Shown piece after piece: positions 8,153 to 16,212 of a DNA stretch of 61,650 nt (the first letter of the stretch is position 1; each line of letters starts with the position of its first letter). The notes under the pieces were generated by a model. That model saw only the letters and a list, made by a program, of their open reading frames with translations, did no database searches and was not told where the DNA came from. Made by a program: the position numbers and the translations under genes. The stretch comes from a virus: positions 1 to 61,650 of IMG/VR virus record IMGVR_UViG_3300032753_000026, one strand, 5' to 3'.

Positions 8153-9525
8153 AGAGTATCATACCATTCAGCTAATTGTGGAAAGGTATGTCTGAAGTCT
8201 TTGCCACGTCGTTGATCATACTGTTCATAGAAGTTCTTAAAGTCACGTTGTAATACTTCACGTGATAATGCACCACTGTGTGGACTATCTACTGTCTGTA
8301 GGTATTCAACCAATCTATCAAGTTGATTGAATTCATATTCGTGTAGATATTCACGGGCAGCATTTCCAAATCGTCCTAGTTCATGGGCAAACTCTACACG
8401 CATCTCTAAAGGCAATATCAATGGACTTTGGAAACTAGGGAATCGTAAAATGTTTAGGCTAAAGTTGATACTATCTTTGCCGTATTTCTTTTTAAGATTT
8501 ACAATGCTCCATAAAAATTCAGTTAGACTTGGTAAGCATAGGGCATTGATGGTACACATAACATGTAGGCCGCGCAATTTACCACTATCCAATAGATAAC
8601 TAACATTGCTAGCCCACTGATTCCAATCCAAGCCATCACGTATATAAATTGCGTGACGACCAATACTTTCATTGCTGGTGTACAAATCAAGTTCAATACC
8701 TTGTGTGGCATCTAATAGTCTCTCCAACTTATCTTGTTCAAATCCTAGGTTACTGTTAATAGCAAGTCTGGTAGAGCTTTTTCCTCTATTTGCTTGGAAC
8801 CACTCAATTAGTCTCCAAGTATATCCACTCATCAAGGGCTCTCCGCCTGTGATGCGTAGTTCTTTTAGGGTTTTGTGGAGGTCTGATTCCCACCAACGGA
8901 AGAACGCTTCCACGTAGGGATTAACTTGATCAATAGTATACAGTTGACTACTATCGTGAGTGTGAGTAAAGTGATTGCGTCCGTCAGATACGAGATGTTC
9001 ATAGGCTCCATTGCGTTTAATATCTCGTACCCAGGTAGTACTAAAAGCAGGGTTACAATAGCTACAAGCAAACTGGCATGTTCTATCGAAAGCGATTTCC
9101 AATGTTTGTAGGTCAACATCGCGATCAGGGCTAGTATTAAAAGCTTCATCTAAGTCTTTATCCTCATATATTACAGTTTTATAAACACGATCACTAATTG
9201 GCTCGGGCACATCTACCCCAGCATACTTAGGATCCTTGTACATGTCTTCAATTTTCCAGCAGTACTCACAACCCTTAGGGCGAAGTCCATCTTGCATCAA
9301 TGCACGATCATTTTTCTTTTCACGAGTGTTGTGCAGAGCTTTGGGATTAACCAATACCTGTTCAACACTGACCTGATGTGGCAATGGGTGGTGACAACTA
9401 GTAGTTTGTCCTGAACCTAACCATATAGTAGCATTGTACCATTTGGCCGCACAGAAGCTCTCTGACTTAATGTCAATTACTCTACGCTTGTATTGTAAGT
9501 CTGTTTCTTTAGCTAGCTTCGGCAT
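8149..9525 (-). CDS. Radical SAM protein, CxHP subgroup (458 aa)
   Basis: CQFACSYC (Cys150, 154, 157) is the radical SAM triad and RITGGEPLMSGYTW the SAM-binding motif. The N-terminal cysteine domain differs from the three genes downstream: CAAKW (Cys25) and CHHP (Cys44) replace CxxPW and CC, and CEYCW (Cys86, 89) follows. A His-rich segment (HHPLPHQV) sits in this domain. It shares the order AKW, CxHP, HNT, RPKxCxYCW with the next gene upstream, so the two are a paralogous pair, perhaps acting on related substrates or as a heterodimer. It overlaps its neighbours by 17 and 4 bases. The sequence after CxxxCxxC (NPAFSTTW) is also shared within the pair. Confidence 0.87.
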   Translation of the reverse strand: MPKLAKETDLQYKRRVIDIKSESFCAAKWYNATIWLGSGQTTSCHHPLPHQVSVEQVLVNPKALHNTREKKNDRALMQDGLRPKGCEYCWKIEDMYKDPKYAGVDVPEPISDRVYKTVIYEDKDLDEAFNTSPDRDVDLQTLEIAFDRTCQFACSYCNPAFSTTWVRDIKRNGAYEHLVSDGRNHFTHTHDSSQLYTIDQVNPYVEAFFRWWESDLHKTLKELRITGGEPLMSGYTWRLIEWFQANRGKSSTRLAINSNLGFEQDKLERLLDATQGIELDLYTSNESIGRHAIYIRDGLDWNQWASNVSYLLDSGKLRGLHVMCTINALCLPSLTEFLWSIVNLKKKYGKDSINFSLNILRFPSFQSPLILPLEMRVEFAHELGRFGNAAREYLHEYEFNQLDRLVEYLQTVDSPHSGALSREVLQRDFKNFYEQYDQRRGKDFRHTFPQLAEWYDTL

Positions 9526-10927
9526 GGTATTTGCACTCCTGCCAAAATTCTTTCATTTGTGGAAACACATCTAAGAATGTTTCATCACGTGCATCTTTTG
9601 TTGTAGCACCACGACGTTTATCATATTCATTAAAGAAGCGATAAAAATCAGCACGCTGTTCATGTAGATACTTGTCAGTGAGTTTCTTACCTTTCTTCAT
9701 CCAATCTAGGTCACGTTCTAGGCGTTGGATTTCATAGTCTTTGAATCCATCAAAACGAAGTTCACCTTCCTTAAGTTGATGTTGCTTCATATACTTGACT
9801 ACATCAGCTAATATCACAGTATAGCTTTCTGGAAGAATTTGTAGACTCTGCCAACTAGGTGTACGTAGTACAGGAGTATCAAACCAAACACGTTGATAAG
9901 TTGAACTATATGTCTTACGCAAAAACAAGATCTCTTCTAACAAACGTTTTAGTCCTAAAATGCTCAGATTGTTCATGGTAATAATAAACGTTAGGCTATT
10001 GCGTCCTGGAATTTCTTCTAAGAAACGAGTAGTATAGTCAACTACCCTACTAGGATTTAAGCCACGACGAATATAACTAGCATGTTCTGGAATACCAGTG
10101 TCAAGGCTTACATACTGCATGAAGTGTTCAATCTTTGTGCCTTCACATAACTGTTTGACTTTGTCTATATACTTGTTAAACAGTTCTGGTTCTACGCTAA
10201 AGTTACTAGTAACATCTACGTGTAAGTCACTCTTAGGTGCCGCTAGGATATAGTCAAACACACGATGCGTGTTCTTGTCCATTAGAGGTTCACCACCAGT
10301 CATTCTAAAATGTTTTAGTTTAGGGTATAGTTCAGGCCACCAAGCCCAAAACGCATCTACATAAGGATTATCATCTTTAACTGGAATAGGTTTGCGTCGA
10401 CCTTGGAAGTGTTCTGGAGCATTATGTGGCTTGCTGGTAGGATATGCACCCCAGCGGTCAATATCCTTTTGCCATTCTGTGCTGAACTGTGGACTGCAAT
10501 AGCTACATGCTAGATTACAGCCGTGACTAAAGTTTACTTCTACATAACTAGGAGTAACATCAGCGTCCCATGGTAGATCTTTAATAGTGTCGTAGTGTTC
10601 TGCCGCCCAGGGTTCACCACTACGATAGTGACGATCACTTAAGTGTCCAGCATCCTCCATAGTCCAGCAGTAGTTACACTCTTTAGGGCGAGTACCCTCT
10701 AGCATTTTCTTACGTTGTTCTTTCTTATATGCTGTGTTATGTAAGGCGCTAGGATGAAACACTAAAGGGGCCGCATCAATCTCATGTAAGGGAGGATGGT
10801 AACAGCTATTGTTTAATCCTGTAGGTAAATGTAGGCTTACCTGTTGCCATTTAGCCAAGCAAAGACTAGGACCTAGTTTGTCCTTCATCTCTTCTGCACT
10901 TGACATGAATACGCTTTTATTAGCCAT
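9509..10927 (-). CDS. Radical SAM protein, CxHP subgroup (472 aa)
   Basis: CNLACSYC (Cys137, 141, 144) is the radical SAM triad, and FRMTGGEPLMDKNTH is the SAM-binding motif. The N-terminal auxiliary domain has CLAKW (Cys23), CYHP (Cys42) and CNYCW (Cys84, 87). Motif order and spacing match the following gene closely, which marks the pair as paralogues. A central insertion after CxxxCxxC (SPQFSTEWQKDIDRWGAYP) is also shared. It is the longest of the six tandem enzymes, with a charged C-terminal tail. The start overlaps the upstream gene by eight bases. Substrate unknown. Confidence 0.87.
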   Translation of the reverse strand: MANKSVFMSSAEEMKDKLGPSLCLAKWQQVSLHLPTGLNNSCYHPPLHEIDAAPLVFHPSALHNTAYKKEQRKKMLEGTRPKECNYCWTMEDAGHLSDRHYRSGEPWAAEHYDTIKDLPWDADVTPSYVEVNFSHGCNLACSYCSPQFSTEWQKDIDRWGAYPTSKPHNAPEHFQGRRKPIPVKDDNPYVDAFWAWWPELYPKLKHFRMTGGEPLMDKNTHRVFDYILAAPKSDLHVDVTSNFSVEPELFNKYIDKVKQLCEGTKIEHFMQYVSLDTGIPEHASYIRRGLNPSRVVDYTTRFLEEIPGRNSLTFIITMNNLSILGLKRLLEEILFLRKTYSSTYQRVWFDTPVLRTPSWQSLQILPESYTVILADVVKYMKQHQLKEGELRFDGFKDYEIQRLERDLDWMKKGKKLTDKYLHEQRADFYRFFNEYDKRRGATTKDARDETFLDVFPQMKEFWQECKYHAEAS

Positions 10928-12041
10928 TGTTATTTACTACCTGTTTATAAGCAACCTGTGAAAATGGAAGATAATCAAAAAGATTTTCTTTACGGATCTT
11001 ATCCAATAGCAATATGCTTGCTATAGTATTTAAAAACAAAGATTGTCCTTGATTTTTCTGTATTTTATTCTTAGCATACATTAATTGAGATATACTTTCT
11101 TGTGACAATGGCATCGTTAATGCTTGATCAACTTGTTGATTAGCCAATTCAATTAACTCTGGCGGTAGACAATCTACCGAATAGTAATCTGGAAATTCTA
11201 ATACAGATAACCACATGTCAATTCCTATATTGTTAAAATATTTTACATATTCATCTAAGAACCAAATATTTAAATTACTAACAACATTATCAGTTGTAAG
11301 TTTTAAATTGTCCATTTTATCTCGATGTTCTACCAGATCTTGAATATTTTTTTCTATCAAAGCCCAATTGGATCCTGATCGAAGACTATTAAGTTTTTCG
11401 CCAACAGCATCTATACTAATATGATAATCAACTATACCAAAATGTTTCCAATAATCAAATATAGATTTATCTTTATATTTTAACGTAGATACATTACTAT
11501 TGTATCTCAATGAGACATTTTGACTTTTTTCTTGTTTGATATATTCGTCTAATACTTCCCAATGGCAGGGATTTAATAAAGGTTCTCCCCCTGTAAAATA
11601 AATTTCTGTTACAGAATCATTTACTATTATGTCTAGATAGTCTGTTAAATCAGTAAAACTATCAATTTCAATCCCAAATTCTTTTTCCCATAGACTACTT
11701 GAGTGTGGCCCGCAGGTACGACAAGATAGATTACATACCTTAGAATTTCTTATATCAATATATTGATATCCAGTCCATGGCTGTTTACGATGATTCAGAC
11801 CTTGTCTATAACTTTTAACGTTGTTTGCTTCTTGTTTTGTGCATATACGGCATTCAGCAGGAGCACAATTTGTTTGTTTAATACGTTCTTTAAGATCAGC
11901 AAAAGGATTTCCTGTTTTTAAATCAGTAATATTTTTCCTGTAAGAATGATCAATTACACAACAGGGAGCAATTTTATTATTAGGAAAAAATGTAATGCCG
12001 TTGGTAATAGCTGCACAGGTCCATTGTTCTTTGCTTGTCAT
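10920..12041 (-). CDS. Radical SAM protein with N-terminal auxiliary-cluster domain (373 aa)
   Basis: CNLSCRTC (Cys103, 107, 110) is the radical SAM triad and FTGGEPLLNPCHW the SAM-binding motif. The N-terminal domain has Cys9, CC (Cys27-28), Cys59 and C-x2-C (Cys64, 67), the CC-type arrangement, so it groups with the genes at 4368-8152 rather than with the adjacent CxHP pair. It is the shortest of the six and the most AT-rich, with many Asn, Ile and Lys codons, which may mean a separate origin. It is first of the radical SAM run in transcription order, and its start overlaps the stop of the glycosyltransferase gene upstream by four bases. Confidence 0.87.
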   Translation of the reverse strand: MTSKEQWTCAAITNGITFFPNNKIAPCCVIDHSYRKNITDLKTGNPFADLKERIKQTNCAPAECRICTKQEANNVKSYRQGLNHRKQPWTGYQYIDIRNSKVCNLSCRTCGPHSSSLWEKEFGIEIDSFTDLTDYLDIIVNDSVTEIYFTGGEPLLNPCHWEVLDEYIKQEKSQNVSLRYNSNVSTLKYKDKSIFDYWKHFGIVDYHISIDAVGEKLNSLRSGSNWALIEKNIQDLVEHRDKMDNLKLTTDNVVSNLNIWFLDEYVKYFNNIGIDMWLSVLEFPDYYSVDCLPPELIELANQQVDQALTMPLSQESISQLMYAKNKIQKNQGQSLFLNTIASILLLDKIRKENLFDYLPFSQVAYKQVVNNNG

Positions 12042-12937
12042 TCTCTAACCATTGGTCCTTGATTTTTAAAGTTACTCTTATAATGATGTTTAAAAAATTT
12101 GCTTTCTTCTGGATCCATATCCACAATAGGTAAACCTAAACGTTGCCGTAGTGTATCACCTATTACCTTGCAGTGATCTATAGCAATATCCTCATGGTTG
12201 TATTCATTCCATAGGTCTTCAAGTGTATCAAAGTCTTGTACCCAACGATATTCCCAATCGCATAGCATTGTTAAGTATGTGCCCAAGCGTGCGCCATATA
12301 TTGCCCAGAAGCCATTTTCTACATCTGCGCCTACTGTTTGCCAAATGCACAAATGGTCATAGTTACGTGAGTGTACACGTTGCTCAAACTCAGATAAATT
12401 AGGCTTTGCACCGCGATCTAAACACATCTTAACGCCTTCACGGAAGCCTGCACGCCATGCCTGGAAAGCTGTTTGATTAGGATATGTTGTTGAATAACAA
12501 TCTGCCATAGCCCAGTAGTTGGGATAGAAACAAAACTCTACATCATTCTTAGCGTCGCCGTCTGATGCTTCATGTGTTCGCATGTTATACACAAACTCTT
12601 TGGTCCAGCAACTTAGTCCTCCGTTTCCGTACTGTAGCCCATTAATATGGTTGCGAGCACGCCAACGAAATACTTTATCGCTATTAGCATCAGTAAGAGC
12701 AAGCTGAAGGTTAAAAAATCCTGGATCGGGTATATTATCACCGTCAACAACCACAAAACGATCAGTGTCGCTGATGTCAGCACATGCCTTGTGTGCGGCG
12801 TCACTGCCCTTAACTCCGTCAACCCTTTTTGCCCATGGTACCATGTTTTGAATCTTAATCCAATTTTGTTCTTTATTAGGTTCATCATATGTTAGGTATA
12901 TTACATCCAAGTCTGCTATGTCAATTAGTTGTGTCAT
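12038..12937 (-). CDS. GT-A-like glycosyltransferase (299 aa)
   Basis: The N-terminal region (DLDVIYLTYDEPNKEQNW) is a Rossmann-like first strand, and RFVVVDGDNIPDPGFF contains DGD, a DxD-type metal and nucleotide-sugar site of GT-A enzymes, at the end of a hydrophobic strand. GNGGLSCWTKEFV resembles the acceptor loop of such enzymes. No transmembrane helix is seen, so it is probably soluble or peripheral. Family expectation is transfer of a sugar from a nucleotide-sugar donor. It precedes the six radical SAM genes and its stop overlaps the first of them, which ties glycosyl transfer to the radical chemistry. Donor and acceptor are unknown. Confidence 0.7.
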   Translation of the reverse strand: MTQLIDIADLDVIYLTYDEPNKEQNWIKIQNMVPWAKRVDGVKGSDAAHKACADISDTDRFVVVDGDNIPDPGFFNLQLALTDANSDKVFRWRARNHINGLQYGNGGLSCWTKEFVYNMRTHEASDGDAKNDVEFCFYPNYWAMADCYSTTYPNQTAFQAWRAGFREGVKMCLDRGAKPNLSEFEQRVHSRNYDHLCIWQTVGADVENGFWAIYGARLGTYLTMLCDWEYRWVQDFDTLEDLWNEYNHEDIAIDHCKVIGDTLRQRLGLPIVDMDPEESKFFKHHYKSNFKNQGPMVRE

Positions 12938-13283
12938 AATATTCTATAGTTGAGTATTCTTCATTTTTTTCTAAAATCAATCCTGCATGATTTTTAACCA
13001 CGGCATATCCGTGATCGCTTTTCTTTAATTTTACACTAATTCCTAGGTCAAGAGCAATCTTTTCTAGACGATTTCTTTCTAAATTTACATAATACCTACT
13101 GGCATTATCGTATACATCCTTTTCTACAACCAAGTATTTGGTATTTTCTGGGTGTTGTTGCATAGTACACATAGTAATCTTACCCGTGTCATCATAATGA
13201 ACCCTATATTCAATGGGTTCAGGTACTATAACTCCAAAACTAGCCAGGGCCTGATTAAACTCTTCTTCCCAACTCATCTTCAT
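12921..13283 (-). CDS. Unknown 120-aa protein
   Basis: No recognised family. The protein starts MKMSWEEEFNQAL (translation could also begin at the second Met) and alternates short beta-strand-like and charged segments. A basic and acidic mix follows (LERNRLEKIALDLGISVKLK), then a short C-terminal tail. There is no signal peptide or cysteine motif. It overlaps the glycosyltransferase genes on both sides (17 and 29 bases), which indicates it belongs to the pathway. A small accessory or acceptor-binding role is only a guess. Confidence 0.65.
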   Translation of the reverse strand: MKMSWEEEFNQALASFGVIVPEPIEYRVHYDDTGKITMCTMQQHPENTKYLVVEKDVYDNASRYYVNLERNRLEKIALDLGISVKLKKSDHGYAVVKNHAGLILEKNEEYSTIEYYDTTN

Positions 13284-14121
13284 ATTCCTTAACTATATCA
13301 TCTGTGATCCATGACTTTTCATAATAGTGTAGTGGGTGATATTGATTTATATTATTAATACGCACCATTGGCAAATCCAATTCATAGACCAGTGCTTCGT
13401 GCCAGGGTATAGATCTACTCAATCCGTTAATGTCTGGTTTCATATGTACAAAATTAATAAAATCTATTGCAGGTAACAGACATTTTTCAACTCCTAGAGT
13501 TTTGGCTGCTATAGAGTAAACCACATCAGTGGTAGGTATTTTGTCTCGACAATTTTTTAATACATTATCTCTGATGTAATTCCAATTGGTAAAAATTTGT
13601 TCTGCGTATCTAAAAAAATCTGCAGAATCTTGACTATATCTAAAATACATTAGTCCGCTGTAGACATCTGGCAAGTCATTATCATCAAACAAACGTCTAT
13701 AACTACGCACTACGCTAGGTTGTTCTAGGTAATCTTTACATCCCTGACTAAGCGCAATGTTCTTTAATCTGAACGTAGTCCACCAGTGCGCTATGCTGCG
13801 AGTAAAAATCAAATCACTTTCTAATTTAATTGTTTCTTTAAACGGTGTTAGATAAAATACCTGCCACTCATTTGACAATTTCCACTCAGAATCTTTTGCC
13901 AGATCCTGTTCTAGTAGAATAACATAGTCAAAAACTCTGCGGTGTTGTTCTGTAATCTGTTCCATGGTTGCTGAGTCAACTATAACAGCATATTGACTGC
14001 CGGGCATGGTTAGCTTTATGCTCATGGCCTGCACATAGGCCAGACGTAGGTAATCAACGGTAGTATTTTGTGCTATTGACACAAACCCTTGTTGTGCCTG
14101 ATGAGGTGTTATTCTGTGCAT
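13255..14121 (-). CDS. GT-A-like nucleotide-sugar transferase (288 aa)
   Basis: The fold outline is that of a GT-A/GT8-like enzyme: DYLRLAYVQAMSIKLTMPG, then a strand (YAVIVDS), and YLTPFKETIKLESDLIF, where ESD occupies the DxD position. The same YxLSPYDETILIDGD pattern is seen in the next gene upstream, so the two are paralogues, with a degenerate metal site here. DVYSGLMYFRYSQDSADFF matches the usual substrate loop. No membrane segment is apparent. It overlaps both neighbours (29 and 13 bases). Sugar transfer to a phage or host glycan is the family-level inference. Confidence 0.62.
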   Translation of the reverse strand: MHRITPHQAQQGFVSIAQNTTVDYLRLAYVQAMSIKLTMPGSQYAVIVDSATMEQITEQHRRVFDYVILLEQDLAKDSEWKLSNEWQVFYLTPFKETIKLESDLIFTRSIAHWWTTFRLKNIALSQGCKDYLEQPSVVRSYRRLFDDNDLPDVYSGLMYFRYSQDSADFFRYAEQIFTNWNYIRDNVLKNCRDKIPTTDVVYSIAAKTLGVEKCLLPAIDFINFVHMKPDINGLSRSIPWHEALVYELDLPMVRINNINQYHPLHYYEKSWITDDIVKEYEDELGRRV

Positions 14122-14918
14122 ATTGTTTTTACAAAATTATCAAAATCATCTGACAACAAATATTCTTTATCCATAACGTGAATATTCTGTTGTGGTACCA
14201 GTACAGCTTTATTAGTTTCTTTAATTGTTATTAAACCCTTGTCAATTGACATTGATTTTATTGGATCATTGTAGGTAAACATTGACCACGGAATTAGAGT
14301 ATTGGGATTTTGATTATACCCGTTTAATAGATTATTGGCTATGGTAAATGCAAAGTCATTTCTAAAAGCCCCATGTTTAACATGATATAGATTCCAGTAG
14401 TATAGATAATTTCTTTGTACACGCCCTACTAGATTAAAAAACATCTGTGCTGTTGGTGTCTTTTTAAATACCGCGGCAGTGGCCCATTGATAGACTAATC
14501 CGTATGCGCCCATCTTATCAGGCCAAGCACCAAGTTGTGTTTGATTTTGTGCTGTGATTTTATAATCAAAATCTTGCTCAAATAATTTCAATAGATTGCA
14601 ATCTAAAACCAAATAATCGCCGTCAATTAAAATAGTTTCATCATACGGGCTTAGATCATATGCACGATATCTATTGCCGTTTTTCCATGCTGTGCCTTCT
14701 TTAGTTCTAATATTTGGCATGGTATTGCTGATGCAAATAACATTGTCAAATATATCACTGGCAATCTCAGAGTCAGTTATCAGTGTTACAGGTAGATTAA
14801 GTGTGTGAGCAATTAATTGACTAGAACGTTTGGCTATTTTTACATAGTCAACTGTGTCTGTATTAAAAGCAAATAATACAACACCTCTAGACTTTGCGGG
14901 CACGTTTGATTTCTGCAT
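14109..14918 (-). CDS. GT-A-like nucleotide-sugar transferase (269 aa)
   Basis: Contains the first-strand segment VVLFAFNTDTVDYVKIAKR, the NLPVTLITDSE strand, and YDLSPYDETILIDGDYLVLD with an intact DGD metal and donor site. WATAAVFKKTPTAQMFF follows as the likely acceptor-facing loop. It resembles the downstream 288-aa protein along its first half. It overlaps the 104-aa gene at its start by 32 bases. It is a soluble enzyme with no signal peptide. Donor and acceptor cannot be read from sequence. Confidence 0.65.
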   Translation of the reverse strand: MQKSNVPAKSRGVVLFAFNTDTVDYVKIAKRSSQLIAHTLNLPVTLITDSEIASDIFDNVICISNTMPNIRTKEGTAWKNGNRYRAYDLSPYDETILIDGDYLVLDCNLLKLFEQDFDYKITAQNQTQLGAWPDKMGAYGLVYQWATAAVFKKTPTAQMFFNLVGRVQRNYLYYWNLYHVKHGAFRNDFAFTIANNLLNGYNQNPNTLIPWSMFTYNDPIKSMSIDKGLITIKETNKAVLVPQQNIHVMDKEYLLSDDFDNFVKTICTE

Positions 14919-15201
14919 GCTGGATATGCCACATATTCATTACCATTTGATAATGTTGTTTACATAACCCTAAGAATTCTAATCTATTAACTAGGATTGG
15001 ATTTTGGTATGTGTCTTCTAAGAAGAGCTCATCTTCACCCCAGGTGACTACAAAAGAATACAGCTCAGGAGTTGCTTTAAACAACCCACCATTATAGGCA
15101 AAATGTAAATCAGTTTGAATTTTTTCGCGTAGAATACGCTTGTTGGTTTGGTAATCTGTTGCTAAACGGATTTGGTCTACAATTTTTTCTAAGTCGCTCA
15201 T
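14887..15201 (-). CDS. Conserved small T4-like phage protein (104 aa), function unknown
   Basis: Begins MSDLEKIVDQIRLATDYQTN, with a strongly helical N-terminus, then YNGGLFKATPELYSFV and WGEDELFLEDTYQNP. This pattern is one I associate with small conserved proteins of T4-like aquatic phages, but I cannot assign a function. The gene lies between fibre genes and the glycosyltransferase cassette and is the first gene of the cassette transcript. There is no Shine-Dalgarno before the ATG; instead a late-promoter-like GATAATTA sits 5 nt upstream, so it may be read from a leaderless mRNA. Confidence 0.75.
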   Translation of the reverse strand: MSDLEKIVDQIRLATDYQTNKRILREKIQTDLHFAYNGGLFKATPELYSFVVTWGEDELFLEDTYQNPILVNRLEFLGLCKQHYQMVMNMWHIQHAEIKRARKV

Positions 15202-15206
15202 ACTAG

Positions 15207-15214
15207 TAATTATC
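15207..15214 (-). promoter_or_regulatory. Possible late promoter, one mismatch (GATAATTA)
   Basis: The minus strand reads GATAATTA, one base off the GATAAATA form used elsewhere in the window, then CTAGT and the ATG of the 104-aa gene. With the spacing of T4 late promoters, transcription would begin at the ATG itself. It is the only promoter-like site seen ahead of the 15-kb cassette, so it may drive it. Confidence 0.4.
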
Positions 15215-15238
15215 TAGTCTAGCAGACTTAGAAAAATA

Positions 15239-16198
15239 TTATGAGATTGTTACAGTACCCCAGGTATTAGTTAGGTATGTGGTTTCTGGATAAACAACAT
15301 TGATTTGAGCATTGTGGGTAAATCCAACAGTATTATTAAAATGTGAGTTACCGCCTACTGTAGAGCAATAGGTATAGAATGTAACTGTAATTGTTGATCC
15401 ATTATCGCTATGTGAACCTTGAAGTCCATTAGTGTTAACAGCAATATAAACATAGTCACCATCATAAACATAGGTAGAATTAGCTGATGTAATTTTTGCC
15501 ACTACCTGAGCTGAGGTGCTCATATTCCAATAACCTAAGCCAGTGTTATTAGTACTAACTGTACCGCCACTACCAGAATAGCTAGTAGTAGTTCCCTTAA
15601 TAGTGATACCTGTTAAGTTAGTTCCCCATAGGGTTACAAAGTCAGCTGAATGGCTTGTACCATTTGATCCTGTTGGTGTATTTACAACAACGTTGATTTG
15701 CCCGCCTGCGTTAAAGAAATAGCGTGCTTGGTCAGCACTGGCAAAAGTTACAGTTCTTGTGATTGTACTTGTTTGTGCGGCACTAGAAGTATCTGTAAAT
15801 GATATTGCAGTACCATAGTTACTGCCAGTAGTTGTAGTACCTTGCGCATAAGCAGTTGCACGTGTTGTATTAACTTGTGTAACTGCGGCAGCTACGTTTG
15901 AAAAATACGTGATAGTTTGGCCAGCTGTCATATTGATGTTAGCACCGCCTAGGCCCCCACCAATTTGTGTTTGTCCTTGGTGTGCTAATGCGGCGTTAGT
16001 AGTATAGACTAATCCTGCCCATTGTACGGCTGTAACTGTACCGCCTGTTGAAACTGATGCAATTAAACTAGTGCTTTGGCCGTATCCCCAGGTACTGCTA
16101 CCAACTCCCCATACATAAGCAACATTGCCGCCAGCAGTTGTTTGTGCTAGTCCATTGTAGTCCGTTGCTTGAATTAATCCACCAGAAGCGTATGCCAT
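15239..16198 (-). CDS. Virion structural protein, fibre-like (319 aa)
   Basis: Rich in Thr, Ser, Gly, Asn and Ala with almost no charged residues, the composition of phage fibre or tip proteins. It starts MAYASGGLIQATDYNGLAQT and contains beta-rich segments (RYFFNAGGQINVVVNTPTG, SAQVVAKITSANSTYVYDGDYV) typical of trimeric beta structures. An AGGA Shine-Dalgarno precedes the ATG. It is co-directional with the fibre genes upstream and last in that group. A role at the distal fibre or as adhesin is likely, but the exact position in the virion is unknown. Confidence 0.72.
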   Translation of the reverse strand: MAYASGGLIQATDYNGLAQTTAGGNVAYVWGVGSSTWGYGQSTSLIASVSTGGTVTAVQWAGLVYTTNAALAHQGQTQIGGGLGGANINMTAGQTITYFSNVAAAVTQVNTTRATAYAQGTTTTGSNYGTAISFTDTSSAAQTSTITRTVTFASADQARYFFNAGGQINVVVNTPTGSNGTSHSADFVTLWGTNLTGITIKGTTTSYSGSGGTVSTNNTGLGYWNMSTSAQVVAKITSANSTYVYDGDYVYIAVNTNGLQGSHSDNGSTITVTFYTYCSTVGGNSHFNNTVGFTHNAQINVVYPETTYLTNTWGTVTIS

Positions 16199-16212
16199 GT
16201 TCCTATCCCGTT

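Noticed and set aside
1-15201. RiPP precursor peptide for the radical SAM genes
   Set aside because: Genes overlap almost without gaps. The only short ORF (33 aa) is basic, has no cysteine, and lacks a leader/core layout.
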